Assembly (NCBI GenBank): GCA_946807835.1
Contig: OX327700.1
Location: 24,836,001-24,900,000, forward strand
Reading direction: 5' to 3'
Origin: Ailanthus altissimus
Lineage: Eukaryota; Streptophyta; Magnoliopsida; Sapindales; Simaroubaceae
Length of the DNA stretch: 64,000 nt
Under the pieces are notes generated by a model. That model did not search any database. It was not told the origin of the DNA and saw only the letters and a program-made list of their open reading frames with translations. How positions within the stretch are numbered: position 1 is the first letter of the stretch; each line of letters starts with the position of its first letter. Positions 35,600 through 48,041 of this stretch are shown here, in pieces. A program made the position numbers and the translations under genes.

Positions 35600-36975
35600 G
35601 TGCCTAGCTACGAGGTCGACCTGGCTGACCCCTCTGTGGATCTCTACTAGCTCCTAAAGCTCTAGATGTTACACCAGTACTAGAGATAGGCTCTCCTATC
35701 TAAGATCCCCCAAGTTTTTGAATATTGCCACTGCCACCTTGAAAACCCTGAGAAGTTGTACTCTGTACTAAACTACTACTCTGAAGAAGATGAGGACAAT
35801 CTCTCCTTAAATGTCCAGCTTCTCCGCAATGGTAGCAACCTCTAAAACCTTTCAAACACTATCTCTCATGACTCATCCCACAAATGAAACACTGAAGGTA
35901 CCTTCTCATGCTGGCACTACTATTTAACTGGCTACCACCTCGGGGCCTCTGACTCCTATGTTGCTTCCAATAAATGGAGGCATAAAACCTTGGCTAGGAC
36001 TCTGTCTCTGTCCTCCTGATAGCCTAGGGCTCTGACCATACCGTTGTCTACCAGAATAACCTGTATGAGATGTGTCTCCTCCAAGTGCTCTATTACTACT
36101 TGATCCATTAATTGACCAACTATAGCCTGGTCTCTGCTTGAATGACTGGGCTCTGCATGCCTCTATTAGGCTTCTCTTAACTCTCATTGCAGCCCCTACT
36201 AACTCACTGAAATCACTGTGCCCTATAGTTATAATTGTTGTCCTAATATTGCCTCTAAGGCCCTGTTCAAATCTCTTACATTTATCTCTCTCATTCTGTA
36301 TTGCATATGAAGCGAATCTCGATAACTCTATAAATCGATTCTCGTATTCCTCCACTATCATCGATCCTTGTTCTAGCTCAAAGAACTTACTAGCTTGAAT
36401 GTCTTGGTAAACCATAAGAAAGAATTTAACATTAAATTCTTTATAAAAATCAGCTCAACTAATCACCCCTCCATATCTACGTGATACTAATTTTCACTAG
36501 TGGTATGCCCCACCATCAAGTAAATATGTAGCAAAGGAAACCCTCTCATTATTAGTACATCTTATAACATCAAATATCTGTTCTACTCTAGTCAACCATG
36601 ACTCTGCATCAGCTGGCTCTGTAGTGCCTGAAAAATTCTCTGCCCCAAACTACGAACACGCTCTATTGTGTTCTCTCTCCTGAGCTTTTCTTGTGTTTGT
36701 CTCTCTACTGCAACTGTAACTAACAGAGCCAATCTATCTATGGATTGCTCTAAGGCAGGTCTATCAGGCTGTCCCTGTGTAGGCTGTATCAAAGGTTGTG
36801 GCACTAGCTGATGGTGTATCTCCTCTACAATAGGATCAGGCTGAGTTTGAGGTATGGGTACATGGAGAACTGACTCAGCTACTTCCTCTCTAATAGATTC
36901 CTCCATTCTATCAGATACTAAGGGAGCTCCAAGTTCTGCCACAAGTTTCGTGCGAGGTCGGCCACGTGGACGCAT
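35600..36975 (-). pseudogene. Chromovirus gag
   Basis: It begins MRPRGRPRTKLVAELG at 36975 and breaks at 36592. The conserved retrotransposon gag part is read at 36415-35924 (ASKFFELEQGSMIVEEYENR, FEQGLRGNIRTTI). A zinc knuckle CYHCGEAGHLRRDC (CX2CX4HX4C) follows near 35800-35845. Several stops and a frameshift separate the parts. Confidence 0.83.
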
Positions 36976-37061
36976 GATGAAAATCTATAAAATGTAACAA
37001 TTCATTAATGATATTTCTAACATGCATGTATCATATACTAGTCTACAGAATATAAAATTGT

Positions 37062-37073
37062 GCTTTGATACCA
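37062..37073 (-). other. Chromovirus primer binding site (at LTR2)
   Basis: The minus strand reads TGGTATCAAAGC just inside LTR2: an initiator-Met-type primer site with one change. Confidence 0.8.
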
Positions 37074-37076
37074 AAC

Positions 37077-38542
37077 TGACAGGACTTGACCCAAGCCCTC
37101 CTCGAGAATCGAGGCAGATCCTGCGATGACGTGATACTAACACATTCTTTACTCATACATATGATACAATGAGGCTACCTTCATCAACAAAAGGTGTACA
37201 CGTGTACTCCAATATACAAAAAGATATACAAATACATAGACTAAGACACTTATGCAGTTATGCGTGTTGTGGGCCAACCTTAAAATGTGATGACTGTATC
37301 ACACTACAAAAATTCTTGTGACAACCTGGGAAAAATATAGAAAATAGAAAAAATAGTGAGCTTGTAGCTCGATGAGTGGACATAATCTGACAATATTATA
37401 TACTTTATATGTATTATACACGTATAAATTTGTAAGATAAAATAATTATGAAACTATATACTGAGTAGTAAATAAACTTGTACTGAAAGTATGAGCTGTC
37501 ATAAAATCTGTGCTAAAACTAAAATCATGACATAATACTGGGGATCTGAAAATCTAAAAGCGCAAACTATCATAAAATCTATTATCAAGCTGAATATGTG
37601 TAACATAGCTCTGGAAATATGTACTACATATATACTGAAAATCATACCAAACTTGTACCCGGGGAAAAATTGATCTAACCTGGCGGAGTAACTCACGCAC
37701 AGGCAGAGCAAGGGATCTGAGCTGGTCTAACCCGGCGGAATGCTGCATCGCTCAGGCAGAGCAAAATAAATTGGTCTAAAGCATGCACAGAGCAACTACA
37801 TTAAAAGGGAGGGTACGCATATGGTGGTTCAAAAACTACTACCACATAATATCATAAAAGCATAATTGTTCTAAAATAAATATTTCTGTACTGAACGTAA
37901 TCATAAATTATACTACAATTAATTCTAAAATATTTCTGAATATACTAAATAGCATAAATATTTAGTCGTCTAAAATAAATCATAACTAAATCTGATAACG
38001 CGTAATTTAATCATAAACGGCTATATTAAAAACATATAAAATATATATAGTTATCCACTCACAAAAGTGCGCTAATCTTGAGTTGGGTCTGGATTCTGAG
38101 ATCTACCCGCTATCGACACACCTCCTATATCATAGGGTGTAAAAATACATCATTAGTACCGATATGTATTATAAATATTAAAATATAAATATTCTAATAT
38201 CGTAAAACTATTACCCGCTAAATCACTGGATATAAATCTAACTACCCAAACTAATTTTCTGAAATTATTTATTTATTTATTTATTTATTTTTTCCCTTTT
38301 TCTTTCTCTTCTTCTTTCTTCTCGGTTTCTTTTTCTTCTTTTTTTTTTCTTTTCTTTCTTCTTCTTTCTCTATTTTAGCTTGTTTCGTTTCTTCATCTGT
38401 TTCAATTCTTTCTTTTTAAAGGAAGAAAGCAAAACAAATATATATAAAACGGCCACGGCTTAATATAATATATATATTTTTATATTCTCTTCTTTTTTTT
38501 TTTTGCCACCAATCAATATATATTTCACACACGTGTATTACA
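37077..38542 (-). repeat. Chromovirus LTR2 (internal LTR)
   Basis: 1466 bp, TGACAGGACTTG to GTATTACA. It has a (TTTA)n run near 38267-38289 not seen in the other two copies. Its outer side abuts a gag fragment rather than flanking DNA. Confidence 0.88.
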
Positions 38543-38742
38543 GCTACTTTCTCTCTAATAGGTTCCTCCCTTCTATCTGATACTAAGGGAGCTCTTAGTT
38601 TAGCCACAAGTTTCGTGCGAGGTTGACCACATGGACGCATAATGAAAATCTATAAAAATGTAATAATTCATTAATGACATCTCTAATATGCATGTATCAT
38701 GTACTAGTCTACAAAATCTAAAACCATGCTCTGATACCAAAC
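38543..38742 (-). pseudogene. Leader and first gag codons of a second chromovirus copy
   Basis: It contains the initiator-Met primer site (38728-38739, minus TGGTATCAGAGC), a leader, and an ATG at 38638. The ATG opens MRPCGQPRTKLVAKLRAPLV, the same N-terminus as the gag at 36975. It is cut at 38543 by LTR2. Confidence 0.85.
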
Positions 38743-40258
38743 TGACAGAACCCGACCCGAGCCCTCCTCGAGAATCGAAGTACATCCTGCAATGACGTGA
38801 GACTAACATACTTTTTACTCATACATATGATACAATGAGGCTACTTGCCGCAACAAAAGGTGTACACGTGTACTCCAATATATAAAAAGATATACAAATA
38901 CACAAACTGAGACACTTATACAGCTATGCGTGTCATGGGCCAACCTTAACATGTGATGACTGTATCACACTGACCGAATTCCAGTGACAACCTAAGAAAA
39001 ATAGAAAAAAAGGTGAGCTTGTGGCTCAGTGAGTGGACATAATATAAAAATATTATATACTTTATATGCATTGTACACGTATAAATCTGTAAGATAAAAT
39101 AATCATGAAACTGTATACTGAGTAGTCAATAAACTTGTACTAAAATATAAGTTGTCATAAAAATCTGTACTAAAACTAAAATCATAACATAATACTGGGG
39201 ATCTTAAAATCTAGAAGCATAAACTATCATAAAATCTTTTATCAAGCTGAATATATGTAACATAGCTCTGTAAACATATACTATATATATTTGAAAACCG
39301 CACCAAACTTGTACGCGGGGAAAAACTAGTCTAACCTGGCAGAGTAACTCACACACAGGCAGAGCGGGGGATCTAAACTGGTCTAACCTGACGAAATGGT
39401 GCATCGCTTGAGTAGAGCAAACTAAACTGGTCCAACGTATGCGTAGAGCAATTACACTAAAAAGGGAGGGTACGTATGTGGTGGTTCAAAAACTACTACT
39501 ATATAATATCATGAAAGTATAATTGTTCTAAAATAAATATTTCTGTACTGAACATAATCATAAACTATACTATAATAAATTCTAAAATATTTTTAAATAT
39601 ACTAAATAGCATAAATACTTATCTGTCTAAAATAAATCATGACTAAATTTAATAACGTGTAATTAAATCATAATTATTGTATTAAAAATATAATATATAT
39701 ATATATAACTATCCACTCACAAAAGTGCACTAATCCTGAGCTGGGTTTGGATTCTGAGATCTACCCATTATCGGCATACCTCCTATATCATAGGGTGTAA
39801 AAATACATCATTAGTACCGATATGTATTATAAATATTAAAATATAAATATTCTAATATCGTAAAACTATTATCCGCTAAATCACTGGGTATAAATTTAAC
39901 TACCCAAGCTAATTTTCTAAAATTTCCTCTCTTTTTTCGTTTTTTTCTTTCAGCTGCTCTTTTTTGTTTCTCCTTCTCTTTTTCTTTCTCTTTTTCTTTT
40001 TCTTTCTTTTTCTCCTCGGTTTCTTTTTCTTCCTTTCTCCTCTTCTTCTTTTCTTTTCCCTTTTTTCTTTCTTTCTTTTCTTTCTTCTTTCTCTGTTTCA
40101 ACTTTGCTTCTTTTCTTCTCAGTTTCTATTGCTTTTTCTTAAACCAAAAAAAATAAAACAAACATGTTTTATATATAATGGCCACTGCTTGCTCTCTTTT
40201 TCTTATTTCTTTTTTAATTTTGCTACCAATCTATTTATATGCACACACGTTTATTACA
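38743..40258 (-). repeat. Chromovirus LTR3 (outer 5' LTR)
   Basis: 1516 bp, TGACAGAACCCG to TTATTACA. Its pyrimidine-tract region resembles LTR1 more than LTR2. The Lys-rich frame at 39811-40101 is only the reverse complement of this tract. Confidence 0.88.
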
Positions 40259-41373
40259 ATGGCATTGGAAGTGTAGCATTGCAGCACCCAATTTTGATAG
40301 TTCTTATTTTTAAGTTGACTTAATTAATTTAGGTCAATTTTGAACTTTTCTTTTACATAGACTTTTATTTTAACAAAAAATAGAATTTTCATGGATGTTT
40401 TGAAACTTATATAGATCTTTGTGACCCCTTAAAATAATTGTATAAAAAATGTGAACATAAGAGAGAATAGATAGCTAAGTAGGCACTAGAGTATTGAGTG
40501 CACGAAATAAAGCTACTATGGGATCACTTGAGTGTTAAGTGTACAAAAGAGTGATAATAGATTCTTTGAGAGAAAGCCATAACTATTCGTTGTATTATTT
40601 TATTAATCTCTCGTGTAAGATCTTAATGATTTGGGAGATCTTTGTGATCTGTTAAGTCTTTATGACCTAAAATTCTTTATGAACTGTTAATAAAAGAATT
40701 TGAATCTTTAATCTATCATAAATGTAATTGTTTATCGTCGAAACATATATATTTTATATCTTATGGTGATTGTTTCCTTATCTCTTTTATATATGATTTT
40801 TTATATTTTTTTTATTTGTTATAAAGTCTTCTGCTAAGTGCCTAAATGATTTTAGTGTACTAAATACTAACTATTAAAGTAATAAAACATATAAAATCTT
40901 AATAAATTAAATAATATTAATAATATGATTAAGGTTAATATTTAAACGATAAGAGCCTAAACTGATTTCCTAACATCTACTTTCCTAACTATATAGTGTT
41001 GGTCATGATCATTAGTTCCAGGACAAAATAATATTCATCAATGATAATGTGGTGTGCTCGTAACCTCATAAGTCACAATCCATAATCTTACTCACATTCA
41101 TATTATTGAAATGAAATTATGAATGAGGTTTGGTGAGGCCATATGAGTTAGGTCACCTGGTCATCTGTGGGCTATGTCACGGATATTGAAGAAAATTTCT
41201 CAGTTGATGTGTTAAGCAAAACTTTGCTGTGGTGGTTGTAAATTGCCTTCACCAACCCACTCAAAAATGAAAAACATGAATACCTTCTCCCAAATCTATT
41301 TAATCATAAAACCTATATCTTCAAATACTATTTTTCTAGATCTTTGATTTATAACTTTATGTAATATTGATTT
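40259..41373 (+). repeat. Right part of the older LTR-like host repeat, then unassigned DNA
   Basis: To about 40745 it looks like the continuation of the LTR-like sequence at 28877-29255, with motif copies (GTAGCATTGCAGCACCC) first. The remainder is AT-rich DNA with no gene seen. Confidence 0.4.
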
Positions 41374-41459
41374 AGGCGATGGATCTTCTCAATTGGAAGA
41401 TCCCCTATATGGATAATACACATTCCAGTTGACCGAGCCTAATTCAAATTTTTTTGTTT

Positions 41460-41615
41460 TGAAGGAAAGATATCCACGGGGCGGTTCGCCTTCTTCAGAT
41501 ATTCACGACCACGAAGAAGAAATACTGGATTCTCTTTCGGATAGGTCCTGAAAGAGGAAGGAAGGCTGGAATGCCAACAGACATTTATTATTGAATTCAC
41601 CCGACTCGATAGTAC
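41460..41615 (+). pseudogene. ycf15: ycf15 remnant of plastid origin
   Basis: The + strand after TATTCACGACCACGAAG carries YWILFRIGPERGRKAGMPTD, the characteristic end of the plastid ycf15 frame. It is truncated and not expected to be expressed in the nucleus. The function of ycf15 itself is unsettled. Confidence 0.7.
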
Positions 41616-41903
41616 CAATTTTGGGAACGTCCAATGCTAAAGTCACTGAACGGGTAAGTTGCCAATCCCTAAAATGGACTATGTAATGTACTTTATTTGT
41701 TGGGTTACAGGCAGACATTTTACCAGAGGTTTATATATTATCAATCTACCTTTGTGTGATTCCTGTTGAAGCATATACGCAGGGGGTGGGTGCAGGGCGG
41801 ACGATTTTAAAGCGGACTCCCCATTCATTAGATAGAGAAGATCACCAAGATTTCGTGATCTGCTGCCAAACTTATTCCAATTCAATGAACATTCTCAATA
41901 TCA

Positions 41904-41984
41904 TTCCTTGAAGAGGACTCGAACCTCCACGCTCTTTAGCACGAGATTTTGAGTCTCGTGTGTCTACCATTTCACTACTAAGGC
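41904..41984 (-). tRNA. trnL-CAA: Plastid-derived tRNA-Leu (CAA) copy
   Basis: The minus strand folds as a class II tRNA with a GACTCAAAATCTCG anticodon arm (anticodon CAA), a long variable arm, and GGTTCGAGTCC in the T arm. The acceptor stem carries mutations relative to its 5' GCCTTAG strand, so it is probably a non-functional plastid copy. Confidence 0.85.
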
Positions 41985-42060
41985 ATCTTGAAAGTGAATC
42001 GTATTCCATGAAGATGATATCTATCTAGTGTGATGTATGGAATATATTACAAAGTTCCAA

Positions 42061-42878
42061 ACAAATTGTTATTAGTAGATGTACGTAAGCAGTTGTGTTT
42101 TGTTAACCATTCTTCCGCTGGGTAGATAGCCAATGTGAGTGTTAATTGATTTTCCATTCCTTTCTACATCTGTTAGTCATCGTTGATTTTTCATACATCT
42201 GTTAATCACTGTTGATTTTTCATGTCATATGTTTGTTAAGTTGGGATATATAGGTTTAGAAATTAATTATCACCTATTATAATATCATATCTTTCTTGGA
42301 TGAAGGGGTTATACTTGAATTGTGTTGGGTGAATTTATTTTATATATTATTTCAATTATCTTTTATATTATATGTTATTATATATAAAAGATATAAAAAC
42401 TATTAACAATATATATATAAGAAAATTAAGAAATAAAAAAATAAAATTTAGCCTTGAGTATAAAGCGGCATGCTAATAGAATTGTTCTAAAGTCAAATAG
42501 TCATTTCCTCGAACACAAAGTGATGGATTTATGTGGTTTTAAAATTTAATTTTATACTTACAACTATTCTCCTCAATAAACATGGTCATTGGAAGATAAT
42601 ATCAAATCACTATAATCATAGTTGTTCAAAAACACAATATGAAAAATATATTATTTAAAATAATATATCTCAAATATATAGAACACTTCTTGTCTTCTTA
42701 TAAAGGAGGGCTAACACCCTTTATATAGTAGTAAATAGTCTATGTATTAATTCTAATATTAATAAGAATAATTTAATACATTGTAATATCCATAATAATT
42801 TAATATATAAATATTGTAACTCTCACACATTTAAACTAAATTTCATGGCTAATTAAATATTATAACTGCTATATAATA
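42061..42878. other. AT-rich intergenic DNA
   Basis: I see no gene or clear repeat apart from two short copies of GTTGATTTTTCATRCAT near 42183 and 42212. Confidence 0.5.
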
Positions 42879-42883
42879 ATTAT

Positions 42884-43740
42884 TGTAGGAATTAACCTTT
42901 AGCACCAATCCCACTTAAGAATTCACTTTACCATCGATTCTACTCGTTAGGGTTTTTACGTGCCCTAATAACTTTTGGCCTAGTATTTAGCTCTATAAAA
43001 CTTTATGTACATTGTAGAAGACTTCAATCACTAGTAAAATAAGAATAAATAAGGTCAATTATACAATAGAGATAACAATCAATCACACAAGGTATAAGAA
43101 TGTACGTAATTTGACAACAACCACCTACGTGTATAATGGATCATTAAATCCTTATTTTTTTATTCAATTCTTTTATACACAAAGAACTCTTACAAGAGAA
43201 ATCCAAGAAATAATAATAGACAATCTCCTAAAGGATCTACCAAGAGTTTTCTTACACTTATGCTTAGCACTTAAGTACTCTATATACTCTTTTACACTTA
43301 TACTTAGCGCTAGAGCTATCATAACCATCTATTCTCTCTCTTGTTGATGTATTCACTATTTTAGTGAATTACAAATATTTATATAGGTTCTAAACTACCC
43401 CTAGAAACCCTATTTATTGTAGGAATAGAAGTCTACACAAAAGAGAAGTCCAATATTGGCTCAAACATGCCTAAAAAACTAATACTCGTATTTTTCTAAA
43501 ACTGGGCATTGTGGCGCCACCAAGTAGGCGATGCAGTGCCAGTGTGAGCAATAAGTGGTGCTACTGTGCCAAGGCCTAGAATCAGCATTCCCTTGCTCTT
43601 TTTTACCCCTATTCACTTTCGACTCTCTATTTTTATCCCTTTTTTATACTTCTAGCGCGTACTTGGTCTCGTGTTCGAGTCCTCCTTAGTTTTCAACTCA
43701 AAATCAAACTTAACCTTGATTTTGAATTACCAAAATAGAG
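42884..43740 (-). repeat. 3' LTR of the TRIM-like element (inner end approximate)
   Basis: It starts TGTAGGAATTAACC and ends near GAATTACCAAAAT. GC-rich motif copies lie at about 43505-43595 (GTGGCGCC, GGCGATGCAGTGCC). Confidence 0.82.
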
Positions 43741-44277
43741 CTTTCTAATAATCATCCACGCCAACGCTCAATTACTCTAATGTTATGCCCAAACTCAACT
43801 CCTTTAAGGCTAATGACTTTGGTCTCCAAAGATTCTGAATGTATCTCTCTCTAGGTAGCAATCATATTATGATCTCCAGTGTCACTTAACACCATCATAA
43901 CATCTCTGTGGTTATATCCTCCCTTGCCATACATTATCTTTCGACCTTTGTCATTACGGTGAAACCTTACAGCATTCCATCAAGCATATAGCCTCAAATG
44001 TGCTTCACACCTATAAACCCTTTAAACGTCTTTCATATTTCTTCTATAAGAAGCCTTCAAGGATTCTACAACTCCAAGTCCAATTCATAGACTAATTGCA
44101 TTACATGTACCCTTCTTTGGCTTCCTTTTCAATTACTCTTCAATCTTTATTCTCAACCAATTTCTTTACAGTTAAGTCACTGCACTCATAGGCTCTTGAT
44201 CTTTTCTCTCATTCTTCTATCTTCAGACTTGTGAATCCTCATGGCTAAATAACCTATACCTAGCAATTAACCTCAAC

Positions 44278-44293
44278 CATGGCTCTGATACCA
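44278..44293 (-). other. Primer binding site (initiator Met tRNA) of the TRIM-like element
   Basis: The minus strand reads TGGTATCAGAGCCATGG, a full-length match to the usual plant initiator-Met primer site, six bases inside the 5' LTR. Confidence 0.9.
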
Positions 44294-44299
44294 GTTTAT

Positions 44300-45195
44300 T
44301 GCGGGAATCAGCCTTTAGCACTAATCTTACTTAGGAATTAGTCTTACCATTGATTCCATTTATTGGGAGTTTTTACACGCCCTAATACCCTTGGCCCAGT
44401 ATTTAGCACCATAAAATCTTATGTGCTTTGCAGTAGACTTCAATCATAAGTAAAACAAGAATAAATAAGATTAATCATATAATAAAGATAACAATCAATC
44501 ACATAAGGCATAAGAATATATGTGGTTCAGCAATAACTACCTATATCCAAGATGGATCTCCAGATCCTCGCTTCTTTTATTCAAATTTTTTATACACAAA
44601 GAACTCCCATAAGAGAAACTGAAAAAATATAATAATAGACAAGCTCCTAAAGGATTTACCTAGTACTTTCTTATGCTTATGCTTAGTGCTCAAGCACTCC
44701 ATAACACTCTTTCACACTTATGCCTAGCACCAAAGCTTCATCAACTCTCTATTCTCTCTCTTGTTAATGCATTCACTATTCTAATAAATGACAAGGGTTT
44801 ATATAGGTTCTAAACCGCCCCTAGAAACTCTATTTATTGTTAGAATATGAGTCCATACAAATAGAAGTCTAAAACTAACTCAAACATACTTTAAAAAAAA
44901 TTAAAACCCATGCTTTTTTTTAAGCTAGGCGCCGTGGTGCCGATGTGACTAATGAGTAGCATCGTGGCACGACTAAGCTAGAGCTGTGGTGCTGATGCGA
45001 GCATAAAGTGGCACTGTGGTGCCAAGGTCTGGAACCAGCCTCCCTTTGTGCTTCTCACCCCTCCTTACTTTCGACTCTCTATTGGCATCCGTTTCTCATA
45101 TGTCCAGTGCGTATTTAACGTCATGTTCGATTTCTCCTTAGTTTCTAACTCAAAATTAAATTCAATCTTAATTTTGAATAACCAAAATTCCATCA
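44300..45195 (-). repeat. 5' LTR of the TRIM-like element
   Basis: 896 bp, TGCGGGAATCAGCC to CCATCA. GC-rich motif copies lie at about 44928-45037 (GGCGCCGTGGTGCC). Confidence 0.88.
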
Positions 45196-45200
45196 ATTAT

Positions 45201-48041
45201 ATTATTATAATAATTTATTATATAGAATTTACAATATTAAAATTATAATAATGTTGTATACTTATAAACCATTGAAAAGGTTTTTAAAACTTTTTCTTTA
45301 ATAAATTGTTGATTTGCTTTAGAACATTATTATATATATATCTAGATTGTTATTATCATATACAAAGAGAACAAGATTAATTAGAAAGATAAGTTATGTA
45401 CTTTTGTTATTTTATACACAAATGCAACCACATTATATATATTGTCAGCGGAGCTTAAATAACACTAGAACAAACATACTTTTACCGTGATTGTCATTTA
45501 TTATTATAACGTTAAGTAAAGTTGCTGATTAGTTTTAATTAAACTATCTCTCTGCCATAATTCTTAAATGTGTGTATGTACATATTATTATAACGCTAAC
45601 ATGAAGGTACTTTAACAGTAATACAATAACATGACAACACTCTTACACTTCTTTCCACGATGTGTTTTGTTTAAGTAACGTTGCTGATTATATATTAATT
45701 AACCTATTGAGTAATCAGGGACTAGAAGGAAAGAAAGCTAAAAGAACACCGAGCTAAAGAGAATAAGGGGAATGATGAGCGATGAAGCTCATGTTGCTTT
45801 ATAACTCTGAATATGAAATAAGTACATAGTTAAAATATAAATTTTGTTTTTCAATTGACGTGATATTTGATGTGTTTAATTAATATTATATAACTACTAT
45901 ATTAATAAAAGATAAAAAAAATTAATAATTACTTTAGTTATCAATTAATAATATATTATTTAAAATATAAATTTTATATCTTAACTATATTAATATAATA
46001 CTATTCTAAATAGATTGGACTTAAATTGATTAATTTTATCTCAAGTTACATTTGGTGCTAACTCTTAATTACTCAAACAACGTTATATGTTCCCCCAACC
46101 CACTTTGTGAATCATGCGCTGTCCAAACAATCAACTTACCCTAGCTCAATCTTCTATTATTTGAAAATTAAGAGTTGACATAAAAGTACATATCTTAATT
46201 AACATAATAAAATATGTATAAAATAAATAAATATATAAATATATATGTATAAAACATTGTTTATAGATAAATTAATAAAAATACATATATTATAACTCTT
46301 CAAAAGTACACGTAGAGAAAGAAAAAAAAAGTCTTTTAAACTTTTATTGTTTAAGAAAAGAGATATACAGACTCTAATACTTTTAAAAAGTTTATTTTCA
46401 TTTTTATTAAATGATAAAATTTGTTATCTTTAACAAACAATTTATAAAATGAGTAAAATTATCATTTAATCCTTTTGTCATTAAAAAATCTAAATTCTTT
46501 GAAATTTATTAACTTTAATAAAAGATTTGTTAAAATTAATAAAATTATTATTATTCCTCTTTTGTGTGGAGTTCGGTGAGGGGGGAGGGAATTTAGATTT
46601 CTCAAATCAGATTTAAAACTTTAACCCACAATATAAAAGTAAACATTTTAATCAATAAAATTATTATAAATTTTTGTTTATATATGTGATTAATAATTTT
46701 TTAGGGATATTATCTTTAACTATACTATTCAAAAAATGAGGCATTGATTGGGCGTTGATCAGTGTTGATTGGTCGTTGACTACCGTTGACCATCCCGTTG
46801 ATTGCCATTGATCGCAACCGTTTAATTGATTGTTGACCATTGTTGACATGCTATTGATTGGTGTTTATAGATGGATATTAACTAGCATTGACTGACTATT
46901 GACTAACCGTTGAATGGTAATTGATCAACATTGACCAAAATTTTATCTTTTGATTAAAAAGGATGATTTTTTATCCTTATTCTTTTAGGCATTAACTTTA
47001 ACAGATTTCATCACTTAATAAGAGTATAAATAAAATTTTTTAAAAATATTAAAATTTACATGTCTTTTTTTTTAAACCATAGGAGTAAAATATTTTTTTT
47101 TCAAAACAAAATATGAGAATTAATTATAGTAATTGAATTAACAAAGAGTAATTTATACACAAAATAAAAAATAAAGGTAGACAATCATAGTTGGGGTGGC
47201 TACGAAGATTGTTGCAATGACGAAAACATATCACCTAAAAAAATCTTTCAATAATAGACTCAAACTGTTTAAGCTGAATAAATAAATTAACATGGAATTT
47301 TATTGTGATTTCATAATAATCTGTCTTTTGTACCTCTATCTTTATTGCTTTTAACTCATTACTCATTTTTTACTCCTACAAAAGAATTGCCTCTGTACTT
47401 CAATTCTCAAGCAATAAGCGCATTTTTTTTTTAAACAATTCTTGAGATGGTACCCCACCTAAATAAATACCGTTACCAAATATTAACGTGGAGTGCTACT
47501 CACCAAGAAGGTGTCGAATAAGCAAATTGAATTAAGGATGGTGGCAAAATGAATTGGCAAATGGAATTCGTATCAAGTTCAAGTATAATAAAATTTAATT
47601 AAATTTAAATAGTACTTTCAAACATGAAGAAGCCCAAGTAAACGAGTAAAAAGGCCTCGAGACGTAAGATGAGAAAATTCTAGAAGCAAACATTAGAATT
47701 TTACTCATAAAATTAGATAGAGTTGGGATCATATTGAGATGGTCTTGGGCCAGCATAATCGTACGCAACTTGAACTTTAATAAGATAAGTTAGCCTTTAA
47801 AATCCTACTCAAATTTTGTTATAATCAATTGAACTATTGTGAAAAGTGAGTAATTGTGAATGAGAGTTAATAAACAAAATTAAATATTTTACTTTATAAT
47901 CTTCCCTCACCATTTTGTAATTTCATTTTCATCATAATATGTCACTTATTAGTCATAAATTCTCCCTGTCACTTTACTTTCTTGTTCTTCATTTTCATGT
48001 ATTCTGTATCAACACTATAAATAAATTAATCGTAAAACTGT
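45201..48041. other. AT-rich intergenic DNA
   Basis: About 2.8 kb without a recognisable gene. It contains a cluster of TTGAC words at 46740-46940 (listed separately). Confidence 0.5.
46738..46942. repeat. Degenerate short repeat rich in TTGAC (W-box-like)
   Basis: Roughly 10-20-bp units around GTTGACCAT / GTTGATTG repeat over about 200 bp. At least seven TTGAC cores are on the + strand. This may be a decayed minisatellite. W-box function (WRKY binding) is possible but unsupported by a nearby gene. Confidence 0.5.

Larger units (their letters stand above)
29256..40258 (-). mobile_element. Chromovirus (Tekay/Del-like) Ty3/Gypsy complex with three LTRs
   Basis: On the minus strand the order is: LTR3 (40258-38743), primer site and gag start (38739-38543), LTR2 (38542-37077), primer site, gag, protease, RT, RNase H, integrase, chromodomain, polypurine tract (30769-30790), LTR1 (30768-29256). 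The simplest history is one element inserted into the gag of a second copy, followed by recombination between the two 3' LTRs that removed the rest of the host copy. All ORFs are broken, and a solo LTR splits the RT/RH region. Confidence 0.85.
41374..42060. other. Nuclear insertion of plastid DNA (ycf2-trnL-CAA spacer region)
   Basis: A contiguous stretch of about 690 bp has the gene order of the plastid inverted repeat: the spacer beyond ycf2, ycf15 (+), then trnL-CAA (-). Plastid-type sequence runs from about GATCTTCTCAATTGGAAG to GGAATATATTACAAAGTTCC. Scattered changes, including in the tRNA acceptor stem, indicate an old nuclear copy. The edges are approximate. Confidence 0.85.
42884..45195 (-). 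mobile_element. Coding-free short LTR retrotransposon (TRIM-like), TSD ATTAT
   Basis: This 2312-bp element has two direct repeats of about 0.87-0.90 kb, an internal region of only about 550 bp with no ORF, and a clean target duplication ATTAT (42879-42883 and 45196-45200). A perfect initiator-Met primer site sits at 44278-44293. Size and content fit a non-autonomous LTR element; the LTRs are long for a classical TRIM. A solo LTR of the same family is at 58699-59661. Confidence 0.88.

Noticed and set aside
39811..40101. Long Lys/Glu-rich frame on the minus strand
   Set aside because: It is the reverse complement of the CT-rich tract of chromovirus LTR3; LTR1 gives the matching Phe/Leu-rich frame at 30464-30727.
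41503..41885. Two minus-strand frames of about 70 codons
   Set aside because: They are antisense to the plastid-derived ycf15 spacer and show no domain.
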